From Paragonimus skrjabini miyazakii (lineage: Eukaryota > Platyhelminthes > Trematoda > Plagiorchiida > Troglotrematidae), in NCBI GenBank assembly GCA_014338405.1, contig JTDE01000139.1, positions 69,857 through 133,856 of the forward strand: 64,000 nucleotides of DNA, read 5' to 3'. The notes beneath the pieces are model-generated. The model was not told the DNA's origin, ran no database searches, and was given only the letters and a program-made list of their open reading frames with translations. Both the position numbers and the translations under genes were made by a program. Positions 49,501 through 63,600 of this stretch are shown one piece after another; position 1 is the stretch's first letter; the number at the start of each line of letters is the position of its first letter.

Positions 49501-52500
49501 CCGCAGAACAATCCACGATATGAAATTGTTCCCGTTTTACACATTTTCTAACTTTGATGTCTCAATATCGATCACAGAGTCCACTTCAACAACTAACTAT
49601 ATACATATGGGTTAAAAACCAGGGTTGATATATTTGCTTATCAACACAAGTACAGACCTACCGTGAGTTCCATATGAACACGTAATGCTGGTATGCACTT
49701 TGACCTGAAAAAGTCTACAGCAAAACGCAGTTAATTATTTGGAATAAATCTGACTGAAACGAATGTCCGTTGTCCAGCCTACGCTTTACAATCGAGTCTC
49801 AGGACAAACGATTTTGAACGTTCACTGACCATTTCGTCGAGTGTTTGTTCACCCTAACCAACATGCTGTTTCATATGGATTAATGTGTGATGCGATACAA
49901 GCACACTGACAGTGAACAGTGTGCATAGACCTTGCAGAAAATGACAGTTGCTTGCTCAAAAAGGAGGAGGAGCAGGAATGTCCCTTGTCTAACAACTAGC
50001 CAAAGGTAAAGTCTCACAACGGTAGCAAATAAACGATGCTTTATCATAGGCAATATACCGTAACCCTCGTGGGGTAGAGATACATGAACGCCCCACTTTG
50101 TTGATTTACTAACTGTAGCTCTTGGTACTAGCTTTGATATACTTGAAGAGGATTGACAAGTCGTAATTTTGAAGCAACTTTTAAACAATTATTAGTGTGG
50201 TTTATTGGTAACGTCTGATTTATCAGCTTGTCGAACGATGTTTCTGTTTTCAGAGAGGAACGTTACGAATAAATCAGACTACTGATTGCTTACGATTGGA
50301 TCCGAATTGGGTCCCACCATATGTAATTACCAGATATGAATATCTTGCTGAAACATACGCCTTGCATGGTCGTAATGCATTCTGGTAACGATTTTAATTA
50401 CACGTTGACAATGGGACTGAAACAGTCTTTTAGTTAGTTAAAGTCAGTTGGTCACGTTGATCTCGTTGAGTGTGTATCTCGTGATACACTTAGCTTCCAA
50501 ATAACGACAGTAACAGTGGTGGAAGGTTGCTGTTGTGAGAGTGAATTGCGCAGGCTCAAAGGCAGATGAATGTATCGGATCAGTAAAAGTCACATGTGAG
50601 CTCCGATGTAAGTACTATTCTACTCTCAATTTAACTCGGTTGGACTTATGAAAATTGTTGTTAACTTTCTCAGTTTCGACACGCTTTTTCTTTTTTCGTC
50701 TGTTAACCAGGGTAGTTTGTTTTTCTTGGCTTTTAAGAAGTTGAAGAACCGAGTCATTTGCCCATCGTGGTAGCCAATGCTACTTGTGTACAGGTCGATC
50801 TGGAATAGTCTTATGTTGTTTATAGCGTGCTTTGTACTGTACCTGTTTAACACATACAACAACCCGTTCTATGCATAATTACCTTGTGTTTAGTATCTTT
50901 CATATGGACATACATTGTTCACATGTTACGTAATTTTATATTCCCTTTGTTAACCGAAATACTGCCACATTTGGCTGTAAGGTGTTATTAAATGTCAGTG
51001 TGTAAGATGTGAGCGGCCAAATATATTCCACTGTTTTCTGCAAACAACTTACGCGAACTGTGGTGTGTTTGCATGCACTGGCCTAATTTAAGAATGAGCT
51101 GTTGTTCCGGTTTGTATTATCTAACAGTTAGTACTTGAGTCCGTCATTTTGAGGTAAAATTTCAACGGACCGAATGAACAACAGTGAACTTAGTGTATAT
51201 TGATTCAACAAGGACAAAGGCTATTTATTGTGAGAGATGTGAAACAAAGTGAAGGAAAAATGGATTAGAATACAATAAAAATTTACACCAGTTAGAAAGT
51301 GTACATGTGACAATGTTACAACACCGACTGGGGCAAAAATAGTGATCAACCATATAGCAGATCGATGGTTACCTATTTTTAAATTCGTAGACTTTTACAT
51401 GCATACTTTTCGTTAATGACTGTTTATCGCAAGACAGCAGGGATTGGCTGATGTAACACGGGAAGAGCATTTCTTGCATGGATGTATTGTTCGACTTTCT
51501 TCTTCCCTAGCCATCAATAAGCGACCCGTTTCATTCTGTGCCTGACCCCACCAAGAAATCCATGTCTGAACCATCCTTACTGTTTGGTCGATGCACTGTA
51601 GCTCATAAACATAAACGAATCAGTATGCTGGCTGTCCTTTCCATTCCAGTCTTCTATAACGTTCACAACTTTGTCGTTACCCTGCCCTTTGTGTTGACAT
51701 TTTATCCTTTATATGGTAACGACAAATTCTTCACATTGGGTTAAAACGTGGGTTTTAAAGAGGGTGAAGCACTGTAAAAGCGGTAAAAGGTTTGGTAAAA
51801 TATCCCTCGATAGTTCAAGTCGCTACAAAATTCAAAAAGCTAGTTTGCATTGTTAATATGTGATTTGGAGTTTTGTACATAGTTACTTACGGAGTGCTGA
51901 TCGGAAATGTGAGTGCGAATGTAGCATAGTGGTGACTTTGAGTCAAGGCAACTACAGGACCATCAACGTGTTTCTGTATGGAAGACGAATAAGCTTGATT
52001 AATCGAATGGAAAACAAGTTGGCGGCAACGGTGGGCTCACCAATTTGGGGTGGTTGATCAGTAAACTGGGACGGAGCCAATTGTTGACAGTTAACTTAAA
52101 TAACAAACGTCTTATTCTTGATCAATTATTCATCATGTAATCATTCTGGTGTTGCACTGAAATCTACATGGGTTGTACGAAGAGATGTTTTGTCCAATCG
52201 AATCCAAACCAATAATAACTAGCGGCTTGGGTCTATTTTGACTTGGTACACACCTGACCAATATCACTCACCTAGTCAACCTCACTCAAACTTTTGCTGT
52301 AGTCTGCAAATTTCCAATCAATCCACCGAAGTTCATCAAGTAACACATGTTGTCCGTCGTTGAACGAATTGAACGAATTTGTTATCGCTACATGTGGTTC
52401 ATTGCTACAGTACTGTCTTCACATCTTCTAATTAGCTGGTCACCTTCACTGTCATTGTATGCTTTTGATGATCAACTGTCGACTGAAGCCGTCCAAAGTG

Positions 52501-52840
52501 TTATCTTCCACGACTCACTGGACATTTTCGTTTAAAGCAAGACATGTCTATCTACATGTGAATCTGTGTTGGGCTGGTATGTCTAAAATCACGGATAATT
52601 AGTGACAGCTGTTGTTCAGTTCAGAACTCAGACAGTAATTAATGTTACTGCATCGACTGCCATCATCTTGTTGTCACGTGCAGAGACTGTCTACTCAGCC
52701 TGTTGGATCAAAACCTTTCGTTACCGCAACACATTTCGCTGATTCCTTCAACTTGCTGTTGCATTCTTTTTATTTGGCTGAAGTGGCTTCAACGCTAGTT
52801 AATGATACTTATATGTAACAATGTTGTTTTTAAATTGTAG

Positions 52841-52947
52841 GCTCAACTCGCCAAGGTGTTGGATGCGATGCAAGAAAAACCGGTACACAATGGGCAAACG
52901 ATCATTCGACAAGGGGAGGATGGCGAATATTTTTACGTCATTGAGAG
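52841..52947 (+). CDS. PKA regulatory subunit, cAMP-binding domain A exon (first part)
   Basis: A 107-nt exon; the acceptor is TTTTTAAATTGTAG and the donor AG|GTGAGC. It enters in phase 0 and leaves in phase 2. It encodes AQLAKVLDAMQEKPVHNGQT and then IIRQGEDGEYFYVIER. This is the start of the cyclic-nucleotide-binding fold: the helix with VLDAM, then beta strands with the G-x-x-I-I-x-Q-G-x-x-G-x-x-F-Y-V-I glycine pattern, as in RII subunits (IDQGDDGDNFYVIERG). The split codon AG/N is the R of ER-G. The phosphate-binding cassette (FGELAL...R-A-A) that contacts cAMP would be in the next exon, which I could not find before 64000. Confidence 0.93.
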
Positions 52948-55315
52948 GTGAGCCCAAAATACCGCAGCTTCATAGTGGATTAGTTTTGCGTTCTATATTC
53001 TTTTGTTTTTCGTTCGAACAAAATTGGATGAATCTTCGAAGCTTGAGGAGGATTCGATTAATTTGACTTATTATTCTTAGTTACATCCTACATGTTTTCA
53101 TTTTCCGGTGTAAAAGAGTTTACAATCATTGAGGGTTTTAGTATTAACGTTGCCTCTTATCAAATGCACATCTTAGTTGAACGATAAAAAAAAGCGACTG
53201 ACATTATATAACGGACGAACGCAACTGCATATACAAATCCGATTCAACAATGAGTAGATAACTTACCATGATGATCGATAATTTATCAAAATAAACTTAT
53301 TTTTGTACTGCGATATTTTTGTGAACGTACCCAAGAGAACATTGTTCTTTGGTCGTTATCTCTGCTGCGGTCCGCAGCAATATCTTTTGTGTGTGATTGA
53401 GTTGAATTGCTTCGAACACATTGGACTGCAATCAGTTGATTGGAAAATATAGAGCAAATGAAGTTGTTGCTCGCAAACCGTGTGGCAAACATACAGTAAG
53501 TGTGAATAACGTCACATTGTCTACGAATTTGCCTTTTGATGATTTCATTTCCTATATGAAGATACCGTGTAGTCTAATTTGCAGAGTGAAGCTCCAGCGC
53601 CAGAGTTGTGGCGTTCTTTCTTGCGCTGTACATGTAATGTAAAAGTCTACTTTCTGGGGAACATCATAGGCAAGTAGACGTTATTGTTATAGAATTTTCA
53701 CTGGACTCCTTTTTGACCGATATGCTTAACGTGCATCTCAAAAAAGATGCGGTATCTACCATCGGTATACACGCTCATGTGGCCATTAGTCTGGGGACAT
53801 ATCGCTTATAGAAGAAACGGAAAACAAAACGTTTCATTTTCTGGGGACCTTAAGCAACTTAAGGAGGTAGTGCGGATCAATGGGTAAAGATGAGACTAGT
53901 GATTCATCTGTGTTTCTTAGCGTCCAACTATTACTGCTGGAGCGACCGAACATGAAACAGCGGTTTGGCGAAAGTTTCTCTTTCGAACTTGATGTTAATG
54001 AGGATTGATTGTACACTTTTCTGGGAGGTCAGACGAGGTCGCCTAGTGGGACGTCTATAGAAAAAGATGAAACGGATGAACACTATCGTGAAGGGCACTC
54101 CACAGCACTCATGCGCAAACGTAACAAACTGTGCTAATTCCAGGTGAACCTTTCTTTCTGTACAAAACGGTTTTTTCCGAGAAATATTCCTTAAGGCTCA
54201 CAACTTTTAAATCAACTACCAGTTCTGCATTACTGTACCCTCCGGGTATCGGATACAGCGATTAGAAAGCTAGTCCTGTTGCATTCTGAACTCCGTCTCA
54301 TTTAGGAGTTCACGTTTGTGTGGATGGCTACCAGAACAAAGAATTCGTCGCTTTGTCGGGTCAAAGAACACATTCATATGTCGATCAGAATTTAGCTTGG
54401 AGGTAACGATGTGACACAGATAAAAGTGAATTAAACAACAAATAGGAAACACCCATCATTGTGAAATTTTCCGTTTTGACTAGGTTGTCTACTGCAAAAC
54501 AATGTAGATGAGGCTTTCAACACAAGTTGAGCAGCAAAGATCCAGACAGTGCTACTGATTACGAAGATGGTAAAAATCAAGGAGTGTTGTCCTACTTTTG
54601 TGAATACGTCACAATCCGTTCACTCTGTTAACGAATTAACCGTGATAGTTTAGATGTGTTCTGCTTGAACATGGATTGTTATGTATGATTTTTTCGGTCT
54701 GCTTGACAACGTCTTTACTGTTTTTCGTCTGCATTTTTTTTATATTACGCCTGTTGACACCCTGCATTATCATCTGAATGGCGTTTTTAAACACAATTAT
54801 AGATCTCACCTCACAAGAACACCTCATCACAGTATGAGTTAGCCGGAGCAAGCTTAGGTTGTTTCATCCCGATAAAATGTAAGACCGATCATATTTATTA
54901 ATTAATTACCTCATTCATCAACACTTTGAACTTGTCAGGAAGATACGGTGATCCGAATTGTCGCATACCGTAACAATGGCTTGGAGTATCCGAGAATACA
55001 AACTGATATTACACTAGATAACACAGTACTAATCTTAAGAACTGGACATGCAAGCACGCCGTTGATTTCAGCCTTTTGTCGTCGCGAATAGTATTTCCAA
55101 ACCACGACTTAAGTAATCATGAGGTCTTCCGTCGGACAGTTGACACCTACAGCCTTCTGAACTGAATAGTCAGAATCTCATGTCATGGCGAAATCGTTGC
55201 AAGGTAGCACCAAAGAGTTAATAACTGCTGGGATCTCAATAAATAATACTTAGTATTACAATAGCTTCGCTGACTTGCGGAGTACATTGCCTAGCGACTT
55301 AAAACTGTACATTGT

Positions 55316-58090
55316 GATTAGTTGATTAACTGTTCGCGCATTCCAACTATTCCGGGACACGTGTCGTATACGCAATTATACCCACCCTGTAAGGGCTGGT
55401 TGACAGAGACAGCGATAGTCGAACACAACATGTTTAACACTATCTTCCTCACGAACAAGTCACGTTTTTGAGCTGTACGGTGAAAAGGAAGGCAAAGCAA
55501 CGTTACCTGCTCTTGTGTTTAGCTACAACCGGAAACCTTTTCAATGCCGCATATCACGAATATCGGCAATGATTACACGCGCCTCTACTATTCTCATCCA
55601 TATCACATCTGCTGTATTAAGGAATGACAGGATAGTGCTGCCCATGTGTGTGTAACTGTCCGCGGCCGCAAGCGCATTGCTCGGGAGAAACAAAAATATC
55701 AGTTTTGAAGCATTACGTTGCACTTTTAAGACACGAAGCGCACGTCATAGTCTATGCGTATCATTCACCTTTCCTCAATAAAGGACCTAAGCCGGATAAA
55801 CATAATTCGTTGTCTTCCTTTTGATTAACATAGAGATCGGAAGAGGTTCATCATCAAATTCAATGGATTCATCAAACGCCCTTACTTACCGTCACAACGG
55901 GCGTGAGCCTGACAAAAGTGTGCTCTGACTTGAGCCATCGCTCATGTCAGCAGTAACGACAGACATTCTAGGGAAAGTATACCTTATTGAAACGGTTAAA
56001 AATTAGTACAAGAAGACTGAACGTAAGTACTAGAAATGGTATGAATGCGGGTACGCCACTGAGTGCGGTTCACTGCTATCGAGGGTAACATTTCTAGCTA
56101 ACGATTTAAGCGATCTCAAAGACTCTAGACAGGCAAGCAACATCTACCGAATTTGGATACCTGAACGATCAGGATCTTCATATCCTGTGACCACCCGAGT
56201 GATTGATTACCATGCGATGCGATCTAACTTTTGGCAGTGATGGACAGTTGTCCATAAACTCGTACTCTGGTTGCAGAGTGGTTATACGATGCTCTCAAGA
56301 AATTCACACATTCCCCTGAAACTTCCTTGCAAGGGGGACGGTTCCATAGGATATCACGAACAAAAAAATTGAAAATGTCCTTCAGGTCTAAAAACTACAG
56401 CTTATGGTTGTCTGTACGGGTGTCCATACTTCAAGATCCGTCCCAAGATGAAAATGTGATCAACTCACCCGCGACCGTACCGGAATCCCGGTTGTTCTTC
56501 AAGTGTTTGAAATTCTTTAAACCTAGTGAGCCAACGTAATGTAAGAGCAGCAAATAACTTGAACGTGACAGTCATCAAATGGATACCCTCGTGATTATCA
56601 CAAAGAATTCGGGCCCCTTTTCAAAAATCGGGGACAACTTGTGATAAACAGCACTTGCGAGCTACTTCTTCAGTCTTCCAAACCATCTGAATGAGTTTTG
56701 TCAGTTTTGATAATAAATAATCAACCTTGAAAGAAGAAGGAAAGAAGAGATCTGTTCGAAAAACCGTGTTACACTCCGCTGACCAAAGCGGCAGTACTAT
56801 TTCAGTTTCCGACGGATGGTCGTCTGGAATGCAATAGCCGACCTTTAAGGCTCTACCGTCTACATGGTCTGTCGATATTTAGCCCACTTGCCAAGTGGAC
56901 GCGATTGACCGGTGACAAAAGAAACATTTTTTTAAACTCTTAACCTCACACCAATTTGACGACCAGTAAAACCACTGATCAGGAAAAATAGACTTCTGCA
57001 ATTGCCAAGCAAAAAAGCTCTTTCCATTTCTTTTGGCTGTTTGACCAAATGGTGCTTACGGTCTTTGCGCAAGCTTTTGATCAGCTTACGTTTGAGTTCG
57101 TGATTTGTCATCACCATATTCAGAACAATAACCTGGCCACGCTTGTTCATGAGGTTTACCGATGTGACAGAAATCTAATCATATCCGAACTATACAGCAC
57201 CTTCCAACACAACTTCAGGACAAGCATTCCTAGCTGCTGTGACTTGTTCCCAGTGTTCGTGAGATTACTTCACCTGATTCGAACTAAGCAACTTGATTAC
57301 CATTGCTTCCTGGTGGATGTTCTTTACACTCTCCTCGTTTGACTATCAGGTAGTTAGTTTGCATTCACGATTGCATGACCTTTGGACAAGTGGCAAAAGA
57401 AACGGGCACGCGAAACAACATGATCATGTTCAGACGGTTGCTCAAAAATGCACGACAGATTGGGACTACTTGCATCCGACTGCTATATGTTCAAGCTCTG
57501 TCCGCGGGAAACATCTCCATGTAACACTACGCGTCTACTTTATTTGAAGTGCAGTGCTTGAAATACAGAGACCGTGGAATACGCAAATCTACTGCAGTCT
57601 TTCGCCATTGTCAGTTAGTTGTGCCCGGACACCAAACACAATACTTTGTCGCTTCTCAACAAACGAAGTATAAAAATCATCGGCTTATTTGTTGATCTCA
57701 AATCGTTTAGCCTCCTTCATTGGGTCAACGAACCCAAACAGCTGACCATTGAAGCGTACGCTTATACACAACGCTTTTCCGGTTAGCGCTGACAGAATTC
57801 AACTAATGTATTGACTTTGATAGCGTACTAGCGAATTTCCACTGGAATCCAGTCGGATAAACATTACTCTGTTCTGGAACTCATTGTGATTTCCATCTCA
57901 CCTTGACTACGAGACTACGCTTTGGCGTCATTACAGACACTGAGATAGAAGCGGTTGGATCAAAAATTATCCAGAGATGAACTCAAGTGAATAACTGTTA
58001 GAATCGTAGACCCACACCTCAAACACATCGAGCTTCCGGCTTAAGAAGGTATCTGACAACGCGAATCGGCATGGCGACTTTGGACTTCTT
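55316..58090 (-). mobile_element. LINE, nearly complete coding length, heavily decayed
   Basis: Minus strand and collinear with 21300-23990 of the + strand LINE. Endonuclease 58090-57540 (FGVRAQLTDNGERL near 57620), end of the endonuclease and start of the RT region 57540-56930 (KSLRKDRKHHLVKQPKEMERAFL), RT middle 56880-56260 (a decayed VFVDLKAAFDS region near 56390, VRVYGQLS near 56240), and C-terminal part 55740-55316 (YTHMGSTILS, VEARVI, VFDYRCL). A short antisense SINE tail sits at 55903-55970. All three frames are needed to follow it. Confidence 0.72.
55903..55975 (-). mobile_element. Hammerhead SINE tail fragment
   Basis: GTGAGCCTGACAAAAGTGTG and the following bases resemble the tail at 46-110 (GAGCCTGACCAAAAGGTACT...). 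No ribozyme or head nearby. Confidence 0.5.
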
Positions 58091-58849
58091 CATCCCACAC
58101 CACCAGGTGTGACGAACACTGGCGAAAACTGCCTACAAACCGTTTACCCTGTTCATAAGGTAGACATCCAATGATCACATATTTATGAAGAACTTCTCTA
58201 TAAAGTAGACAATCTGCAACTATGTTAGGAGAACCAAATCCGAGGCAGTTTTTATATTTAAAAGACCACGACTATCTGGTTCTTGTTATCATACCAATGC
58301 TGCAAGACATGTCACGAAATGGCCAGTTTACCTTTGACGGGTCCCAAACCTTGCAGGTTCTGCAAGTTTCTGGCCTTCCAGAAATTTGGTAGACCAACCC
58401 AAAATCAGACAATTGATCCATTTGGATGTAGTAGACACCTATGTTTTTGTCGCACATATTTAGGGCCTACTTTTTCGAGCGACTACCTATTAACGTTCAC
58501 CGATTACATGGTGCCTTTTCCGTTTTTCAAACTCATTGAATGAGTTTCACAAATTCCATTGCGAACCTATCTCACGCGTATTTGAACGAAGCGAAAAACA
58601 ACAGACCCACCTCTGCTACCTTGTTGCGTTTCAGTTATCTAAGCTGCTTAGTCACTTTTGCTCCCGAAGAAGTACAGTAACTAAAACATTGACCAATCAT
58701 TCTGTTTCTGTCGCGTATATTTACTGGCTGAATTCATTTGAACGGTTCCTCAAAATGTTCAACCCATCGATCAGTCTGCGCGACCGATTGGTGACAGGTA
58801 AACTACCTCCCCCCAATACGGTTTTGTTTCAGTCAACCGGGCCTTAAAC

Positions 58850-59175
58850 ACGGTCACTCAGAAAAGAGTAGCATCCTGCAGTTTTCTAGTAAGTCATCTT
58901 GTTCCATCCCTGTTGATCACTACAAGTAGTGGTGCTTACGGCCTCTACGGAAACTTTTAGTAACCTTGCGTTCAAATTAGTGAATGTCACTGTCATTTCC
59001 ATGGTCAGCTTGAATAGAGCGACGACTTTTCGTGAGGTCTATCGAAAAGGAGTATATACACTACATTTGCACAACTTCTTCGATACTTACTTCAATGCAG
59101 CAATTCTTCAGATCGATTTGTTCCGGGTGTTCGTTAGATTCTTTTATTTGACACGACCTGGGAAGTTTGTTTGCT
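58850..59175 (-). mobile_element. LINE fragment (region between EN and RT)
   Basis: The + strand reading resembles the antisense of 22200-22450 and the 57050-57300 copy (LTVFAQAF / LTASTETF, FPVFVRLLHL / FRVFVRFFYL), so this is a third antisense copy of the same LINE region. Confidence 0.6.
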
Positions 59176-59279
59176 AGTGCCTACTGTTAAGCGTTATTTA
59201 TCGTACATTTGCGAAAGCATGACCACTGAGTAAATGGCAGACTGAAACGTGCAAGCATAATGGCGCGGTTTTTCGAGAT

Positions 59280-59490
59280 TTTACGGTATTCTTCAACTGA
59301 GTGTGGACTCCTGTGACGAGCTGTTAGTTCCTGTATATTTTTGTATTGTACGACATCCCAGATTGCGCTGTGGCAGACTGTGTATACCGTGATGTAGAAC
59401 TGCTCTCGAACATTGGAACTCTAGACAAAGTATATGCAAACGACGAGGTTTTTCCCTGCAATGGCTTTTGTGGAGTTCAGAAAAATTTAG
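59280..59490 (+). mobile_element. LINE RT fragment, decayed
   Basis: Weakly collinear with 23230-23460: a stretch like TTCCTGTTCGATTTTGTCATG, then GTATATGCAAACGACGAG in place of the YADD-coding GAGTATGCGGACGAC. Opposite orientation to its neighbours. Confidence 0.35.
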
Positions 59491-60059
59491 AAGTATTTTA
59501 GACTTACGTACCTCAATGTGATGCAGCTTCCATACTGTCTATGTGCATGTTGTATTTGCACGATATGCTTTTTATCATCTTTGGTTTTATACGGGTGGAT
59601 ATAACGAAGAAGTTAGTGTACCATGGGATATGCATCAGTGTCTGCGGAATATTCGACGGGACCACAAGTCGTACATCTGTGACTCCGGTAAAGTTTGTCT
59701 AATTAGCGCCATCCGTAATGCCGACGTGGTCTCAGTCGTCCTATAAAAGGTCAGGTGTATAGTATCGCTATGAGCATGGTCTTATTGTACTGCAACGAAG
59801 ATCTTCGTCGTGTCCGTTGTCGACCATCACTGTCTTCAAGGCCGCAGTAGCGTCTGACGTGGGCAGTGTATGAACAACGACGTACTCCATAAACAGGTTC
59901 TTGGGACGAATATGCTCTACCGATTATCGTACACAACGATCTTTTCTAACAGGTCTTTTTGGCATAACCATAACTTAAAAATGCCAGCCTACGATCCGTT
60001 ATTCCATGTCTTCTTTCGGAATGATGGGTTGAATTGGAAGTGTGATAGTGGAAATCTAA

Positions 60060-60610
60060 AGACCACTGGGTGAGCATAGCTGCAGCAGTCTTTCCCTATT
60101 GGCAGTGCGCTCTGTACGAAACCGAACATGCCACTCAGCCACTACTCATCTCGATAAAGAGCATAAGGGTGAACATTCATTAAGTCTGCTAGTACGACAC
60201 TATCTGAGTTTTGGTTTCTTTCAGAATATCGATAAGGACGTCATACGACACAAGTAATCATCCAGTACCCACGTAGATATAATAAACAAAAACCTCTTCC
60301 CTTATTTGTGCAAACAGTCTTCGACCGATATGCTGTGTCTTACCGGACACAGGCAACCCTTCACTTGGGTTCACTTGAGCATGTAGTACTCTGCTTTGAA
60401 ACGCAATGTGATCTCATATCAAGTTTAACGAGACTATAGAAATTTGGCATCCGTAGAGACCCATTGATAGAAGCGATGTTATCGTTGGCCATTTAAAGCA
60501 ATGCTCAAGTGGATAACTGTATTGAAGTCGTTGATTCGTGTTACCTGACTTGACAGGATATTCGCTACAGCAGAGACTACTGGCTTTAAAAACGGTGATA
60601 TCTGCGGCCC
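60060..60610 (-). mobile_element. LINE endonuclease fragment
   Basis: Minus strand, collinear with 21330-21870: matches the segment with TATCCACTTGAG, the ILAGDFN region (near 60200) and GGGAAAGACTGCTGCAGCTATG (60125-60065). Probably the 5' part of the same insertion as 58850-59175. Confidence 0.6.
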
Positions 60611-63600
60611 TGGAAAACAGTTATCACCAGGGTGATAGGTGAAGAACACAACAATTAAACGAGGATATGGCAATGAATGTACAATGTCACGACACTAAGA
60701 ACGATAATGCATTTTACCTTCTGGTCATTTGTACCATCGTATTTGGTTGGTACAATGTACCCCACACTTGGTGCCGGACTAAGAAGTCTGATCTGTGTGA
60801 CAACAGGAGATAAGATTTTTTTGGAAGACCTCACTGCATGCTAATGCTTTAAGATTTGACTCGACCGATAGTGAAGCATTCGTGGATACAGTGAGTTAGA
60901 TCTGGTTGCTGATTATGGTTACTGCTGCACACAGTGGGTGTATGACGACCAACATTAAGTTTTGAATTATTCCAAAAGTAGTTCCGTAGTACTGGATTGT
61001 ATATCGATTATTACATAACAACTGAGCAATCGGAACGTTGTTTTCTGAGGATACTTTTTCTATGACGCCCCTTCTTTTTTGGAAGACAGTAATGCGGCGA
61101 TGAAAACAAATATTCCTACTGTATATTAATAGAATCGTATCTCATCTTCTAACACTTCTGGACAGTCAATCAGCTTCCATTTGGCTTGATTTACATGATT
61201 GTATTTGGTATTATCGATCGGTATAGCCTTTCGGTTCGATGCGGAGGATCACCTGAGGACAGGGTAGGAGATCACTATCAAAATCCTTATGAACCTTGTC
61301 GTGTCTAGATAAATGTACCAAATAGGATTGCCACCACATATTGTCTCTGTTTTCAAATTCACTTTCTCAAAAGTGAAAAATGTTTATTGTTCGAAGCTGT
61401 TGTGCACTGCATCTCATGGATTCTAGAGTTTCGAAATATCTTACTTTAAATCGTCAGTTTACTTCTAGACTAAGTTATAGCTCTGGCGTAGCGATCTATC
61501 CAGGCCTTATCAGTAAACCGGTACATTTGTACACTGCGATTAATATGATCATGCGTCACGTGATGGACATCCAGACGCTATTTTGAGCAACTTATCGGCA
61601 TCTGCTAGTCTGAAAACAGCTAGAACATATGAAACGGTTTTGTCGTGCAGGAGCTAGTCTGTTATTTATATGTCTTCGTTGATTCAAAAAACAAACGAGT
61701 GTCCAGTGAACTTACACTATTACGAATTACTGTCAAACAAAATGTGCACACGCCAAGTTAGTCTTAAGGTACTTGTCCCCAATATCTGTGGCTATTTCTA
61801 GGTACTTGACTAGATGCAATAATCCACTTGGTTGTTTCAGTTTACGTTCGAACCTGAGTTTACCAAACATATAGATCTCATTCTTTTGTGTTCCCTAAAG
61901 ATGTACCTCAAAACCGGACAATAATTTTCAATGTAAACCAAACTGAAAAGTTTTTAACTGGCGTAATATACTAACTTTCAAATAAATAAATCTTTCAAAG
62001 CGATTACAGTGTACTGTGTAACAGTATTCTTGTAAGCATTGCGTTCCTTTTGAAAACAGTTGCACATTAGTTTACGCTAATCCGAAGCTTGTTTCACAAC
62101 ACCAAATGAGTTAGATTTGGTCAATATACACAACAGCTGATAGGCTTTGTGGGATTTCGTTCAGAATCTACATTTATTCAACGTTCGGGTTGAACTGCAC
62201 TCTTATTTGTTAACCGCTTTTATAATCACACAAGGTTTCTAGACAGCCTCTTTTGAAAAGACTCGCGTGCAGGTTTTGTTGGAGCTGGCCTGTAGCAAAT
62301 ATACTTTCATTAGTTAAGATGTGAATGCTGGCCACGTTTTCAAGAGACAACCCTGTTCACTAATGTTTCATTGACGTCATAGTAAGCGAGGAAAAATTGT
62401 CGTCTTCGAATCTTTAATCAAGTCATTCGATCGCTTTGGAAAGAGTTACTGTGCGACTACAACTTCTGAGTCAGATTCACAACTCTAATTTGTGTTAAAC
62501 CTGCCGAACAATATGGATATGTACATATATTACAGATGAGCTGTAAGAAGAGTGAAACTTGGATCGGGCGTTTTCGTTTTAAGCGGACTGGTTGACACGT
62601 CTGTCTGAATGCAGAAAGTCGATTCGATCTACGTAGCTGTTAGAATGGAGTATCCTTTGCAGTCTGCAAAGAAAATCTCCATGTATGTTCTAGCCGACTT
62701 CCTCTACTAATCTTGTATAGCACGCAATGAGGATGAAACTGTCTTCTGTCTTAATGCAGATTTTTTCCACGAAACCCAAGGCCTGGTGTGTTTATCAACC
62801 TAATGCTCGCTTAAAACTTTTAACCTATGGAGTTATGTGAAAAATTATGAATATATCGTTGATGTTCCACTTTATGCATTGAACTGGCTGCGAAAATTAG
62901 TCACTAGCTAAGTATGCATAATGTTCATATCGTTAATAGAATACGCGACTAATGACGTTGTGAGCAAGTGAGTTCCCATCGTCGTCATGTTGTAATCCTG
63001 CTATTTGATGAGCTACTTAATTAAAAGACTTGCTTATAATTTCTAAATGTTCTTCACAATAGCATTCACTAACCCCATTTTGCATGTCTCGTTCTGCGAA
63101 TGTTTATCAACCGGACAAAACTGTATGACTATCTGGTATCATTACAGTTAAGAGGCACAAGGCTTATCAAGTTTAGTGCTCCAGCATTCGGATTAATTTG
63201 TAGAACACAAATAATGAATGTGTCTTTGTAACTGCAACTTTTCTGTGAATTCAGAATCATAGTTTGGAAATGAATACCGACACAAACTCTCATGTTTGAA
63301 AAAGTCTAAATATTGTTCTCATTGTAGCCAATGCGCATGTTTTTGTATTCAGAAAAAATAAACAATGGCAAACATTGCTGTGTGGTGTTATAGGTGGTAA
63401 CCATATTGAATGATCATATTTGTTTCACACTAATAACAGTGTGTTTAAACCATATTTTGGACCATGTATATCAGTTGAATTATCAACTTTCCTGCAGGGT
63501 TTTTGAAATGAATGTTGTTTGGCCGAATATTTCATTTATCCGGAAGACGATAACGTTTCCCACCACTTTGTTATAAGTTTGTGTACACATGCAACGTAGT

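Larger units (their letters stand above)
26235..52840 (+). other. PKA-R intron (about 26.6 kb), repeat-bearing
   Basis: A phase 0 intron from GTAAGT to TAAATTGTAG. It holds hammerhead SINE relics (27.3, 31.4 kb), LINE pieces (28.1-29.6, 33.1-34.6, 37.1-37.3 kb), the assembly gap, Penelope fragments (36.2-36.8, 41.3 kb) and a MITE-like block (38.45 kb). In 29640-31370, 34620-36150, 38800-41300 and 41560-52800 I see only AT-rich sequence with small hairpins and no supported gene. Confidence 0.75.

Noticed and set aside
53436..53495. Exon-like segment (CAATCAG acceptor, ACA|GTAAGT donor) as the next PKA-R exon
   Set aside because: In the required phase it hits a stop at once (T-TGA), and it does not read G-x-Y-D.
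59751..59936. Arg-rich antisense open frame
   Set aside because: It lies between LINE pieces and shows no motif; probably decayed repeat.
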